The notes below the pieces were generated by a model. That model made no database searches, had not been told where the DNA came from, and saw nothing but the letters and a program-made list of their open reading frames with translations. The position numbers were made by a program, and so were the translations under genes. Shown here piece by piece: positions 55,184 to 63,500 of a DNA stretch of 64,000 nucleotides. The stretch spans positions 62,001 to 126,000 of the forward strand of contig JAUJPG010000010.1 in NCBI GenBank assembly GCA_030447245.1, read 5' to 3'. The stretch is from Chloroflexota bacterium (GTDB lineage: Bacteria; Chloroflexota; UBA6077; JACCZL01). The first letter of the stretch is position 1; the number at the start of each line of letters is the position of its first letter.

Positions 55184-56761
55184 ATGATCTGTCCGTCCGA
55201 GCTGCGACGGCTCCTCGAACAAGGGGCCTCGTTCGGGCTGATCGACGTGCGAGAGCACGGCGAGTACAACCTCGCCCACGTCGCGGGGGCTAGCTCGCTG
55301 CCGCGTCGGCTGCTCGAGTCGAACGTGAGGAGGCTCGTCCCATGGCGCGGGGCGCATGTGGTTGTCTACGACGATGATGGGCGGCGCGCTGAGCTGGCGG
55401 CACGGACACTGGAGCGGATGGGCTACGCCCGTGTCGACGTGCTGAAAGGCGGCATCAATCGCTGGGCCAGCGAGAATCATCCCACAGAGTGGGGGATGAA
55501 CGTGCCGAGCAAAGAGTTCGGCGAGTCCATCGAGGTCCGCCACCACGTCCCCACCATCGAGGCTCACGAGCTCGATGCGCGCATGCGCCGCGGCGACAAG
55601 CTGGTCGTCCTGGACACGCGTACAGTCGAGGAGTACGAAAAATTCTGCATCCCTGGAGGCTGCGGGCTGCCGGGTGGCGAGCTCCCGCTCCGCATCTCCG
55701 ACGTCGCGGTCCCACCGGGCGCCACGATCGTGGTCAATTGCGCAGGGCGGACTCGCAGCATCATCGGTGCCCGCGTCCTCCAACGCATGGGGCTGCCGAA
55801 CGTGGTGAGCCTGAAGAACGGGACCTCCGGCTGGGTCCTGGCTGGATTAGGGCTCGAGCAGGGTGCTGACCGGGTCGAACTACCTGAGCCATCCTCTGAG
55901 GGCCTCGCGCGAGCCGAGACCTTCGCGCGGCGCGTGGCCGACGAGGATGGCGTCGGCCTGCTGGACGTCGAGGCGCTCAGGGAGCTGATGGCGCGAGCTG
56001 GTGACCAGGCCGTGTACCTGATCGACGTGCGAACCGAGGCGGAGTTCACGGGAGGCCACATCCCCGGGTTCTGGAACTTTCCAGGTGGCCAGGCGGTCCA
56101 GCGGGCGGACGACGTGGTGGCGCTGCGCGATGCTCAGGTAGTCTTCTGCTGCGACGGAATCACCCGCGCGGCGGTTACAGCATCATGGTATCGGCAGATG
56201 GGGTTTTCAAACGTCTACGCCGTCGATGGCGGCGTGGGCGCCTGGACGGGCGCGGGGCTCCCGCTCGAAGTGGGTTTCGCCAAGAGCCCGCCCTCTGGCC
56301 TGCCCAAACCCACTGGTGCGGTATCGGCGGTCTCGCCGGCCGATCTTCGATTGATGCTCCAGGCAACCCCGGGCTCGACTGTGCTGTTCGTCGACACGAG
56401 CAGAGCGTTCTCTGCCGGCCACGTGGCGGGGGCTCGGTGGCTGCCGCGAGGGCGATTGGAGCTCAAGATCGACACCGTGGTGCCTGACCGGGCGGCGCCG
56501 GTGATCGTTACCGACGAATCCGGCGACCAGGCGCCGCTCGCTGCCGCGACGCTCCACGAGCTTGGTTACGCGGATGTGACCTACCTTGCCGGCGGGACGG
56601 CGGCCTGGCGCTCGGCCGGCTTGCCGGTTGAGCAAGGTCTGAGCGGCGTCATGGAGCCGCCCGACGACGTCCTGTCCTCGGGGCCTGAGCGCAGCTCCGC
56701 CGACATGATCCAGTACCTCCGCTGGGAAGTGCTGCTTGGCCGGAAGTACGAGCAGGAGTAG
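55184..56761 (+). CDS. Four-domain rhodanese (sulfurtransferase)
   Basis: A 525-residue protein of four tandem rhodanese domains, about 1-105, 120-235, 260-375 and 385-490. Domain 2 has the active loop NCAGRTRS (Cys186) and domain 3 CCDGITRA (Cys323). Domain 1 (VVYDDDGRR) and domain 4 (VTDESGDQ) have Asp where the catalytic Cys would be, so they are probably structural or regulatory. Each domain keeps LIDVR/LDTR and the GG-x-W end. Rhodaneses move sulfane sulfur, for example from thiosulfate to cyanide to form thiocyanate. Start is ATG 55184. It follows the cupin gene by 31 bases and is probably co-transcribed. Confidence 0.93.
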   Translation: MICPSELRRLLEQGASFGLIDVREHGEYNLAHVAGASSLPRRLLESNVRRLVPWRGAHVVVYDDDGRRAELAARTLERMGYARVDVLKGGINRWASENHPTEWGMNVPSKEFGESIEVRHHVPTIEAHELDARMRRGDKLVVLDTRTVEEYEKFCIPGGCGLPGGELPLRISDVAVPPGATIVVNCAGRTRSIIGARVLQRMGLPNVVSLKNGTSGWVLAGLGLEQGADRVELPEPSSEGLARAETFARRVADEDGVGLLDVEALRELMARAGDQAVYLIDVRTEAEFTGGHIPGFWNFPGGQAVQRADDVVALRDAQVVFCCDGITRAAVTASWYRQMGFSNVYAVDGGVGAWTGAGLPLEVGFAKSPPSGLPKPTGAVSAVSPADLRLMLQATPGSTVLFVDTSRAFSAGHVAGARWLPRGRLELKIDTVVPDRAAPVIVTDESGDQAPLAAATLHELGYADVTYLAGGTAAWRSAGLPVEQGLSGVMEPPDDVLSSGPERSSADMIQYLRWEVLLGRKYEQE

Positions 56762-56808
56762 TCCCCGTACGCTTCACGCGGTGCAGATCGATACCGAAGG
56801 GATGTCAG

Positions 56809-57987
56809 ATGCTCCGTCATCCGTCCGTCGGCATTTTGATCCTGTTCGCTGCCCTCGGTGGAGTGCTTGCGCCAACTCCACCGGCGCTAGACGCCGAAGT
56901 AGCGTCGCTGCGCCTGCTCGGGGAGTTCTCGTTCCCTAGCAAGACAGAGTTTGCCGGAACAACCGTCGGCGGGCTCTCTGGCATCGCGTACGATGCGCGG
57001 CGCGGGGTCTACTACGCCGTCTCAGACGATCGCGGCGAGCTGCAAGCGCCGCGCTTCTACACGCTCCAGATTGACCTGGGAATAGATGGCGTGCGGGCCG
57101 TGCGCGTCGTGTCCGCCACGACGCTGGACAGCGACGCCACGACGACCGGTATCCAGCCGTTCGAGTCGAACGACTCGGATCTCGAGGACATCGTCCTGCT
57201 GCCGAACGATGAGCTGCTGATCTCCTCTGAGCGGGACCGCGGGGGGAGGCCGTGGGTTCGGCACTTCGCCCTGGACGGTACCCTGCTCGGCGAGCTGCCG
57301 ATCCCAGATAAGTTCCAGCCAGTGTTCGACAAGGATCAGGAAGGTCGCGACGTGGTCGTGCGCGGAACGCGCGCCAATCTGGGCTTCGAGGGGATGACAC
57401 TGGCCGACGATGGCGCCACGCTCTACGTGGCGAACGAAGAGGCGTTGGGTCAGGATGGTCCAATCGCGACGCAAGGCGTGGGCACGAACGTCCGAATTCT
57501 GCGCTACGACCTGGCAAGCGGCCTCGCGGCGGCCACGCCCGGCGCCGAGCTGGTCTACCGCGCCGAGCCAGTCTTTGCCCAACCCGATCCCCCGACGTCC
57601 TTCGCGGACAACGGCGTCACTGCGATGACCTGGATCCGGCCGCTGCTGCCGGATTTCGACCTGCTGGTCCTGGAGCGCAGCTTCGCGACGGGCATCGGCA
57701 ACGACGTCCGCATCTACGGTGTTCGGTGGGCTGATGCCCACGACGTTTCAGCGCTTGGCGAGCTGCCGTCCCCGTTTGTAGGGCGGAGCGTGCGCAAGAC
57801 GCGACTGGTCAACATGGCGCAGCTCGGGGTGGCCGCCGACAATCTGGAAGGCATGACTCTTGGCCCGCGGCTTCCGAGCGGCAAGGCGACGTTGCTCGTC
57901 ATCAGCGACGACAACTTCAGCGCCTTCGATGCGCCCCAGGTCAATCAGTTCATCCTGTTCGAGATCGACGCTGCTTTGGGTAAGTAA
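56809..57987 (+). CDS. Secreted esterase-like/phytase-like beta-propeller protein
   Basis: A 392-residue protein with a signal peptide (about 1-28, VGILILFAALGGVLA). The rest matches the esterase-like activity of phytase family (PF13449): SGIAYDARRGVYYAVSDDRG near the N-terminus, DLEDIVLLPNDELLISSERD, NLGFEGMTLADDGATLYVANE, and LEGMTLGPRLPSG with ISDDNF near the end. This is a six-bladed propeller found in exported proteins of unclear substrate. It starts 47 bases after the rhodanese gene. Confidence 0.88.
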   Translation: MLRHPSVGILILFAALGGVLAPTPPALDAEVASLRLLGEFSFPSKTEFAGTTVGGLSGIAYDARRGVYYAVSDDRGELQAPRFYTLQIDLGIDGVRAVRVVSATTLDSDATTTGIQPFESNDSDLEDIVLLPNDELLISSERDRGGRPWVRHFALDGTLLGELPIPDKFQPVFDKDQEGRDVVVRGTRANLGFEGMTLADDGATLYVANEEALGQDGPIATQGVGTNVRILRYDLASGLAAATPGAELVYRAEPVFAQPDPPTSFADNGVTAMTWIRPLLPDFDLLVLERSFATGIGNDVRIYGVRWADAHDVSALGELPSPFVGRSVRKTRLVNMAQLGVAADNLEGMTLGPRLPSGKATLLVISDDNFSAFDAPQVNQFILFEIDAALGK

Positions 57988-58063
57988 GCCCGCGAGGATG
58001 ACGCTTTTCCGCGGCGGCACGTCATGCGCGTCATGGTGGCGTTCACCAGGAGGTGGAAGGGTC

Positions 58064-58183
58064 ATGGCCGAGGCCCCGACGGAACGGGCGGAGGCGGAGG
58101 ATGTGGCCATCCGGGCGAGGGGGCCGGACCCGCTCCACGCCCGCATCGTCGTCCGCGTGTTCTGCCCAGAGCGGCGGCGGTAG
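58064..58183 (+). CDS. Possible 39-residue ORF upstream of the P450 gene
   Basis: ATG 58064 follows AGGAGG (58048-58053) and GGAAGG. The product, MAEAPTERAEAEDVAIRARG and 19 more residues ending CPERRR, is charged and has no known motif. It ends 11 bases before the P450 start. It could be a leader peptide or a small protein; the ribosome binding site is the main support. Confidence 0.3.
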   Translation: MAEAPTERAEAEDVAIRARGPDPLHARIVVRVFCPERRR

Positions 58184-58194
58184 ACGAATCCACC

Positions 58195-59534
58195 GTGGCC
58201 GCGGAAGCTCTCCCACGGGGTCCCAAAGGCCATTTCCTCAGCGGACACCTGCGCGAGCTGCGCCGCGACCCGCTGGGCTTTCTCCAGCGCTGCGCCCGCG
58301 AGTACGGCGACTTCGTGCCACTGCGATTCGGACCGACATCAGCCGTCCTGCTGAACCACCCCGGGTTCATCGAGCAAGTGCTGGTCACCGAGCAGCGCAA
58401 CTTCATCAAGGGCCCGGTCGTGCGCGGGCTCCGGCGACTCCTGGGCGACGGGCTGGTCACCAGCGATGGCGAGCTCTGGCTTCGCCAACGCCGGCTGACG
58501 CAGCCGGCGTTCCACCGTGAGCGGGTCGTCGCCGCGGGCGACGTGATGGTCACACACGCCGAGCGGCTGCTCGCCACCTGGCGGGACGGGCAAACCCGCG
58601 AGCTGTACCATGAGTTGGCGAGCCTGACGCTCGCCAACGTGGCGAAAACCCTCGTCGGCGCCGACCTAGGGGGCGAGGCCGATGTCGTGGCCGCCGCGCT
58701 CACGAGCATGGCCCGGGAGCAGTCGATCGCCCGGGCGAGCCGCGTGCAGGCCCTGCTCCCGGCCTGGGTCCCGACGCCCGGCAACCGGCGGCTGCGGAGA
58801 GCGGTGCGCTGTCTCGACGAGATCATCGACAGCATCATCGACCGACGGCGGGCCGGCGGTGAGCAGAGGGACGACCTGCTGGCCGTGCTGCTGCAGGCCC
58901 GGGAGGAAGACCCTGGCCGCATGACCGCCCGCAACTTCGGGACGAGGCGCTGACGTTCCTGCTTGCCGGCCACGAAACCACGGCTCTGGCGCTCTCCTGG
59001 ACCTGGTACCTGCTGGCGGAGCACCCGGAGCAGGAGGCGAAGCTGCTGGCCGAACTGCGGGCGGTGCTCGGCGGGCGGGCACCCACCGTCGCGGACCTGC
59101 CACGGCTCCCGTACACGCAGCAGGTCCTCTCGGAGGCGCTGCGGCTGTACCCGCCTTCATGGCTCCTCGCGCGCGCCGCGCTGCGGGAGTGCGAGATCGG
59201 CGGGTGGCGAGTCGCGGCCGGCACGATCCTGCTCATGAGCCAATGGGTGTCACACCGCGACACGCGCTTCTTCGAGCGCCCTGAAGCATTCGATCCCGAT
59301 CGCTGGGCGGGCGACCTGAGTAGGCGGCTGCCCAGGTGCGCCTACTTCCCCTTCGGCGCCGGACCGCGGCTCTGCATCGGCAATACCTTCGCCCTGATGG
59401 AGATGACCCTGCTCCTTGCGACGATCGCCCAGCAATTCCGGTTTACCCTGGTGCCGGGGCACCGGGTTACACCCCGGCCAGACATTGTGCTGCGTGCCGA
59501 GGACGGGGTGCAGATGGTGCTGCACCGACGATAG
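58195..59534 (+). pseudogene. Cytochrome P450, one frameshift
   Basis: Joined over two frames this gives about 446 residues, a normal bacterial P450. Marks are GPKGHFLSGHLRELRRDP at the N-terminus, the I-helix LLAGHETTALALSW with the oxygen-binding Thr, ExxR in SEALRLYPP, and the heme loop FPFGAGPRLCIGN with the axial Cys. The frame breaks near 58940, where ARNFGTRR-stop should read ARQLRDEALTF; adding one C to CCCGCAAC restores it. The domain resembles fatty-acid or alkane-oxidising CYP families. Start GTG 58195. No reductase or ferredoxin gene is near. Confidence 0.8.
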
Positions 59535-59693
59535 CAGGCAGGCGAGCGGTCGCCGTGGGAGCAACCCCTCTTGCCCTGCCCGGCTTGTGCCAAGCACCGC
59601 CGAGCATGGCGGGGATACTCGCGGAGGTACGACTGCTACCGATGAGCGCAAACTACAAGGATCCCGCCGCGCGTGCGGGCGCCGCGGTCCGGC

Positions 59694-61223
59694 CTACCTT
59701 GATCTCGAGGCGGTCGTCGCGAAGACATCGGTTGGATCGGTCGGATCCCCCGAATTTGCCTGGACGAAGAGTGGGAGGAACCGACTCCCAATGCTCGCCA
59801 GCCCCTGGTAATCACCGACGAAGTACCCGTCCGCGTCCGGCGCGGTCAGCATGTCGAACGGGCCGGCGATGTGGACCTCGCCGCTGAAGTGGATGCCGCC
59901 GTTGGTCGACGTCGCGAGCCAATAGTCAGTCGGGAGTGCGGAGGAGTCAGAGTCCACGTTCCGGAAGTCGTAGTAGCTGACGCCCACCAGTCCCGTCGAG
60001 GTGACCTCGACTGATGGGCTGAAGGCGGGCCGCCCCGTCGGGGCGTTGACCCGGACGGGCAAGCTCCACTGCGCTCCGCCGTCAGTCGACCAGGAGATCG
60101 CAAGTTCGTCGTACTGGCCGCCATTGAACCGGGAATCCTGCCAGACGACGTAGAGCGTGCCGGTCGTCGAGTCGATCGCCGGCGCCGGGAAGCGGTTACC
60201 AGTTCGGATTTTGGCCCCAGTCTTGGGGTCATTCACGCCCACCGTCTGCAGCGCCGCGATGATCTGTGGGGCGAGCCAGGACTCCCCTCCGTCCGTCGAG
60301 TGCTGGATGGCGACGTGGTAGCCACGTCGGTCGCTCGCCGCGGCACTGTCGCCAATGGTCCAGTTGAAGACGTTGTAGAGCACGCCGGTCCGGGGATCGA
60401 CGACGATCTGATTGCCGACCGCCTCGCTATTCGGCCCCGCGGCGAAGATGATCGTCGGCTCGCCCCACGTCGCGCCGCCATCGGCGGTCTTCGCGAGCCA
60501 GGCGGGCCCGGTGAAGTCGACGCCACCGGGGGTGGGCCTGTCGCTGCCCCACTCCAGTCGCTCCCAGACGGCATAGGCGACGCCGGGCTTGGTCGGGTCG
60601 GCGGTTACCGTGCCCTTGTCGTTGAACGACCGGCTGGTTCCGCTCTCGGACTTCAGGACTCGGACATGGCCCCAGTTCCGGCCGCCATCGGCGGACGTCG
60701 CGACGGTGACCGCGTTGTCGTTGGGGAAGAATTCGGTGCCATGCAACGAGACCGAGAGCGCGGCCGCGTAGGCCGTACCGTCGGGCCCGAACGACACCCA
60801 CGGATCGGTGGCCCGCTCGTACGGGAGCCCGTTCGGGCCGCACGCGCTGAACGGCAGCGGTGTGCGCTCCCAGGTCCGTCCGCCGTCGAACGAGGAGCCG
60901 GCGACGATGCCGCGGGCCCCGACGTGGGACCAGCGGTCTTGCTGCCAGACGGCGACGATGTTGACGCGCTCGGTCCCGAGCGTGGTCGGGTTGACCGCCA
61001 CGCGGGGCTCAACCTCGGCGTGGAGGTAGTTGGCTCCCGATCCGCGGACGGCGCAATCGTCGAAGGGGCTCGGGCCGGAGACGCGCGTCAGGGGCGCTAC
61101 GCTGAGCGTGCTGCCGCTTCGCAGCCCGGAATGCCCGGCCACGAGGGCCACCATCAAGGCCGCGAGCGCGGGGACGAGCAGCTTGAGCCTGCCAGCGTGG
61201 CTCGGGTTCCGGTGACCACCCAT
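59694..61223 (-). CDS. Secreted sialidase-fold (BNR/Asp-box) protein
   Basis: A 509-residue protein with an N-terminal hydrophobic signal (LLVPALAALMVALVAG). The beta-propeller contains several Asp-boxes: SFDGGRTWERT, SADGGRNWGHV, TADGGATWGEP, STDGGESWLAP, STDGGAQWSLP. Other blades read DPWVSFGPDGTAYAA and LYVVWQDSRFNGGQ. The fold is that of sialidases and related exo-enzymes, but the catalytic sialidase Arg triad is not evident, so a binding or unrelated exo-role is possible. It converges with the P450 gene. Confidence 0.8.
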   Translation of the reverse strand: MGGHRNPSHAGRLKLLVPALAALMVALVAGHSGLRSGSTLSVAPLTRVSGPSPFDDCAVRGSGANYLHAEVEPRVAVNPTTLGTERVNIVAVWQQDRWSHVGARGIVAGSSFDGGRTWERTPLPFSACGPNGLPYERATDPWVSFGPDGTAYAAALSVSLHGTEFFPNDNAVTVATSADGGRNWGHVRVLKSESGTSRSFNDKGTVTADPTKPGVAYAVWERLEWGSDRPTPGGVDFTGPAWLAKTADGGATWGEPTIIFAAGPNSEAVGNQIVVDPRTGVLYNVFNWTIGDSAAASDRRGYHVAIQHSTDGGESWLAPQIIAALQTVGVNDPKTGAKIRTGNRFPAPAIDSTTGTLYVVWQDSRFNGGQYDELAISWSTDGGAQWSLPVRVNAPTGRPAFSPSVEVTSTGLVGVSYYDFRNVDSDSSALPTDYWLATSTNGGIHFSGEVHIAGPFDMLTAPDADGYFVGDYQGLASIGSRFLPLFVQANSGDPTDPTDVFATTASRSR

Positions 61224-61649
61224 TATGCGACCGCAAGGTGGCCTTGCTCGGTCATGGGCGGCGGGGCGAGCCGCGGCGATCCGAGCGCGACCACACGGGC
61301 CTAACGGTGCTCCTCGCGAACCGTCTCAGACCGGCCTCCTTCGCCTCAAGACCTACTTCCATGCATCAGCACCCCCAATCTCGCTTGGAGCGCCCGTTGC
61401 CGACGCCGTACGGCGACATTGAGCGGTCCGGCGAGCCTCAAACCGATCCTTTCAGCAAGTTGATACGTTACGCGAACGGGAGGATCGGCACGCATCGGGC
61501 GGTCGTTGGTGAGGGTTGTCTGTCGGTGGTCGCTTATCGGCCCGTAATAACGTGGCATCAGGTACTGACCGCGGTCGTTCGGCTCGCTGTGGGCCCGTAG
61601 GATGGGGCGGCTGCACCCCTCGGTGGCCAGATGACAGGCAAGGTCCCGG
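61224..61649. other. Intergenic region, nothing recognised
   Basis: This 426-base stretch between the sialidase-fold gene and the AOC-barrel gene has only open frames without a family look or ribosome binding site. I see no tRNA, terminator or clear promoter in it. Confidence 0.5.
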
Positions 61650-62216
61650 CTAGGTGCGCGGCAGGATCATGTCGAACATCGTGCGTACGACGACTCTTGG
61701 GGATTCGCTGACCACGCGCTGACGGAAGGTTCCCTGAGCGCCAGCATATTGGCCAGCTCCGCCCTGGATAGCACCCTCATGCCCACCCGGCTCGGTCCCG
61801 CCGCCGTTGACCATCCCCATGATCGAGCCCGTGCCGAATAGGCGGAATTGGACGTTCGCCACGATCTGGTACGCCGCGTCCGTGTTCGTGGAGTCGGTCG
61901 TCCACGTACCAAAGCTGTGGTACATGCCTGTCTGGTTGCCGCCGACGTCATCCTTGGCGAAGATTGGCCCGTCCATGTAGAACGTGTCGCCCCGCGTCGG
62001 GGATTCTCCGGCCGAGCGCATTGTCGAGACGGGTTCGAGCGGCGTGAAATCCAGCTCCACGCGCTCCTCGCGCCAGGTCACTTCTTCGTCCTGTGCGGTG
62101 GCCGTTGGCGCCACTGATGCAATTCCGGCGCCCGCGGCCCCGAACATGGCGCCGACCCGCAGTGCCGCCCGCCTGCTGAGGCGACCTGCCTCCCGCTCTC
62201 CGGCCTTTCGCGACAT
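61650..62216 (-). CDS. Tat-exported allene-oxide-cyclase-barrel (dirigent-like) protein
   Basis: A 188-residue protein. The signal LSRRAALRVGAMFG with twin Arg and an Ala-rich region ending at ATAQ suggests Tat export and cleavage near residue 42. The mature part is a small beta-barrel of the AOC/dirigent type, with DTFYMDGPIFAKDD, YHSFGTWTTD and GTGSIMGMVNGGGTEPG, ending FRQRVVSESPRVVVRTMFDMI. Function in bacteria is unknown, possibly binding of a lipid or phenolic. It is immediately upstream of tRNA-Lys on the same strand. Confidence 0.75.
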   Translation of the reverse strand: MSRKAGEREAGRLSRRAALRVGAMFGAAGAGIASVAPTATAQDEEVTWREERVELDFTPLEPVSTMRSAGESPTRGDTFYMDGPIFAKDDVGGNQTGMYHSFGTWTTDSTNTDAAYQIVANVQFRLFGTGSIMGMVNGGGTEPGGHEGAIQGGAGQYAGAQGTFRQRVVSESPRVVVRTMFDMILPRT

Positions 62217-62241
62217 ATGCGTCCTCCTTGCGCAGATTCGG

Positions 62242-62313
62242 TGAGGGCGCAGGGATTCGAACCCTGAACCACGGGCTTAAAAGGCCCTTGCTCTGCCGTT
62301 GAGCTACGCCCCC
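62242..62313 (-). tRNA. tRNA-Lys (TTT)
   Basis: On the minus strand: acceptor GGGGGCG/CGCCCTC, D arm GCTCAACGGCAGAGC, anticodon stem GGGC/GCCC with loop CTTTTAA (anticodon TTT), short variable loop, and T arm CAGGG-TTCGAAT-CCCTG. The discriminator is A and CCA is not encoded. Confidence 0.95.
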
Positions 62314-62510
62314 CGGAGTCCGTCTGGTATTCTACCAGGGCGAGCAGTTGGTGGGGCTTGCGTGCCTCGACTGGCAAACTCGAAGCGGTTGCCAGGGAGT
62401 CGCCTCGCGAGAAAGTCGGAACGACTCGCCAGGCGCGAGCGTCTTCAGGTTAGGTCGGCTCAGCGGGTGGCAGCCAGCGTGCCCGCGCCGCGGAAGGACG
62501 TCTGACCCAC

Positions 62511-63470
62511 ATGGTCGCGACTCGATTGCTCCTCATCTTCGTGCTCATAGCCGGGATGCTTTCGGGCTGCCGGGACCCGGGGCCGGGCTCGGTCTCGGGG
62601 CAAGTCAAGGCTACCTCGCCGGATGGCAGCGTGCGCAATGTCGCGGGGGCGCAGGTCATCCTGCGCGGGCAGCGCGACACCTACACGACCGTCTCAACGG
62701 AGGGGGAGGCCAGCGGCGACGAAGCGGACGCAAGCTACAACTACCGCTTCGAGCGTGTTCCGCCTGGAACGTACACGATGGCGGTCACGCCCCCGGCCGG
62801 CTCGGGTTTGCAGCCCGAAGCCGAGATCACCCTTGACGTCAAGGCGGACGAGCAATTCCCCCAGAGCGTGCTGCTCTTGCCAGAGGGAACGGCGAAGCCA
62901 CGCCCACTCGCCCCGAGTGAGGTAAACCCGGGCGAGGTCGGATACGTCAACCCGCGCGGCGAACGGGTGGTCTACCCGTCTGGCGGAATCGACACCAGCG
63001 ACCTCCTGCTGATGTACCTGCTGTTCCGCAATCCCCCGTTGTTCGGGCACGGCGGGCCGCCGATCATGGTGAATAATCCGGTGCAGGGCGCCGGGTCGCG
63101 CTACCGAGTCCAGGATCCGCCGACGACGACGCGGACTGGCCAGCGGGTCACGACGCGTCCGCCCTCGGTTCCAGGGCAAGGAGCAACTCGGCCCGGTGCT
63201 GCACCGGCGGGCGGCGCGGGGCCGTCGCTCTCGGGCCCGCCATCGGCGAACGGATCGAGTCCCAATGGATCGGTCCCCAAGGCATCGGTCCCCGGGCAGG
63301 CACCTTCCAGGAACGGGTCGAGCCCCGACGGTGGGACCGAGGCCCGCCCACCGTCCAGCGCGCCCTCGCAGGGAGTGTCGCGGCCGTCCTCATCCGGCGC
63401 TTCCCGCCCGAGCGCGCCGGCGCCAAGTCGTTCCGGCGGAGGTCGCAGCAGCGGCGGCGGGCGTCGCTAA
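62511..63470 (+). CDS. Lipoprotein with carboxypeptidase-regulatory-like domain and Ser/Gly/Pro-rich tail
   Basis: A 319-residue protein with lipobox LSGC (GMLSGCRDPGPGS, Cys20). Residues about 26-110 form a transthyretin-like beta domain (VSGQVKATSPDG, VPPGTYTMAVTPP). After a middle segment with LLLMYLLFRNPP, the last 120 residues are Pro/Ser/Gly-rich and end in SSGGGRR. Likely a surface-exposed lipoprotein. It is followed 30 bases later by a membrane protein gene, which may be its partner. Confidence 0.82.
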   Translation: MVATRLLLIFVLIAGMLSGCRDPGPGSVSGQVKATSPDGSVRNVAGAQVILRGQRDTYTTVSTEGEASGDEADASYNYRFERVPPGTYTMAVTPPAGSGLQPEAEITLDVKADEQFPQSVLLLPEGTAKPRPLAPSEVNPGEVGYVNPRGERVVYPSGGIDTSDLLLMYLLFRNPPLFGHGGPPIMVNNPVQGAGSRYRVQDPPTTTRTGQRVTTRPPSVPGQGATRPGAAPAGGAGPSLSGPPSANGSSPNGSVPKASVPGQAPSRNGSSPDGGTEARPPSSAPSQGVSRPSSSGASRPSAPAPSRSGGGRSSGGGRR

Positions 63471-63500
63471 CGCCCACGCGCATCGATCGGAAGGATCCGC

